Positions 6,056 to 6,209 of a stretch of DNA of 6,209 bases are shown piece by piece. The translations under genes and the position numbers were made by a program. Each line of letters opens with the position of its first letter. The stretch's first letter is position 1. Source of the DNA: DATHVR01 sp035461175 (GTDB taxonomy: Bacteria > Actinomycetota > Acidimicrobiia > Spongiisociales > ZC4RG35); assembly GCA_035461175.1 (NCBI GenBank), contig DATHVR010000148.1:1-6209 (forward strand), given 5' to 3'. Below the pieces are notes generated by a model. The model was not told the DNA's origin, made no database searches, and saw only the letters and a list, made by a program, of their open reading frames with translations.

Positions 6056-6161
6056 GTCTCGCGACTTCGAGGTCCGCGCTGGGAATCGCCTCTGTTGCTT
6101 GCGGGGCTCGCGGGTTGTTCGAGGCGGAGCCTCGAACAGGCGCCGGTCGCCCGACTGCTGC
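6056..6161. repeat. Structured tandem repeat, copy 2
   Basis: Same layout as copy 1, about 116 bp further on: GCGACTTCG start, first hairpin GAGG (6069-6072) with CCTC (6089-6092), TGCTTGC (6096-6102), second hairpin GTTCGAGGC (6117-6125), loop GGA, GCCTCGAAC (6129-6137), then the identical 28-nt end (6134-6161). The outer inverted repeat (6056-6065 with 6146-6155) pairs at 8 of 10 positions. Each GGGG of copy 1 is GAGG here and each CCCC is CCTC, so both stems are kept. Confidence 0.75.
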
Positions 6162-6183
6162 CGCCTCGTTGGAGGTCCCTCAA

Positions 6184-6209
6184 ACCTCCGACCTCCGACC
6201 TCCGACCTC
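6184..6209. repeat. Heptanucleotide tandem repeat (ACCTCCG), at least 3.7 copies
   Basis: Three perfect ACCTCCG units and a partial fourth reach the window end, so the tract may continue. The unit differs by one base from a rotation of the CTTCCGA unit at 121-153. GGAGGT at 6171-6176 is an inverted copy of ACCTCC at 6184-6189, with a 7-nt loop. Confidence 0.85.

Noticed and set aside
5940..6161. CRISPR array or integron attC sites
   Set aside because: Only two clear units, with no short constant repeats around unique spacers. The attC core sites (RYYYAAC / GTTRRRY) and cassette ORFs are not present.
5670..6183. Several ORFs of 89-128 codons at the right end, both strands
   Set aside because: They cross the hairpins and repeats, have no recognisable domain, good ribosome site or consistent codon usage, and their ends do not respect the repeat units.

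Overview
The window is GC-rich DNA that reads like an actinobacterial chromosome. The evidence is strong GC bias at third codon positions, an IclR regulator, a Glyoxalase_6-like VOC protein, and long antisense shadow frames. An acidimicrobial-type lineage is possible, but the sequence does not prove it. No transposase, integrase, rRNA or tRNA is visible.

Layout. Positions 1-153 are non-coding and hold a near-perfect 48-bp palindrome and a tract of 7-bp tandem repeats that touches the stop codon of the next gene. From 5006 down to 154 the minus strand carries one apparent operon, in transcription order: an IclR-family regulator, a small VOC/glyoxalase-like protein, formate dehydrogenase alpha (fdhA) and a fused NuoE-NuoF-type formate dehydrogenase beta (fdhB). 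The regulator and VOC genes overlap by one base (TGATG). fdhA follows a textbook Shine-Dalgarno sequence. fdhA and fdhB are separated by 76 nt holding two hairpins. Divergent to the operon, on the plus strand, lies a 5-formyltetrahydrofolate cyclo-ligase gene (5080-5622). The last ~590 bases have no recognisable gene; they hold hairpins and a tandem, structured ~115-bp repeat, ending in another 7-bp repeat tract that runs off the window.

Main point. fdhA is one gene interrupted by an in-frame UGA at 3578-3580, exactly where formate dehydrogenases carry their catalytic Cys/Sec (NRT-U-HAPSVTGL). A strong hairpin with apical loop GGUCU starts 3 nt after the UGA. This is a bacterial SECIS, so the gene very probably encodes a selenoprotein. 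A conventional gene caller would split it into a 'truncated' ORF and a second ORF. The protein starts directly at the molybdopterin domain and lacks the N-terminal [4Fe-4S] segment expected in this family, which is a second and less easily explained oddity.

How the genes fit. FdhA would oxidise formate at a Mo/W-bis-MGD centre with selenocysteine as ligand, and pass electrons to the FMN/Fe-S/NAD-binding FdhB to make NADH. The IclR protein is the likely local regulator; an IclR-like palindrome lies in the divergent promoter region. The folate cyclo-ligase also belongs to one-carbon metabolism, but adjacency is the only evidence for a functional link.
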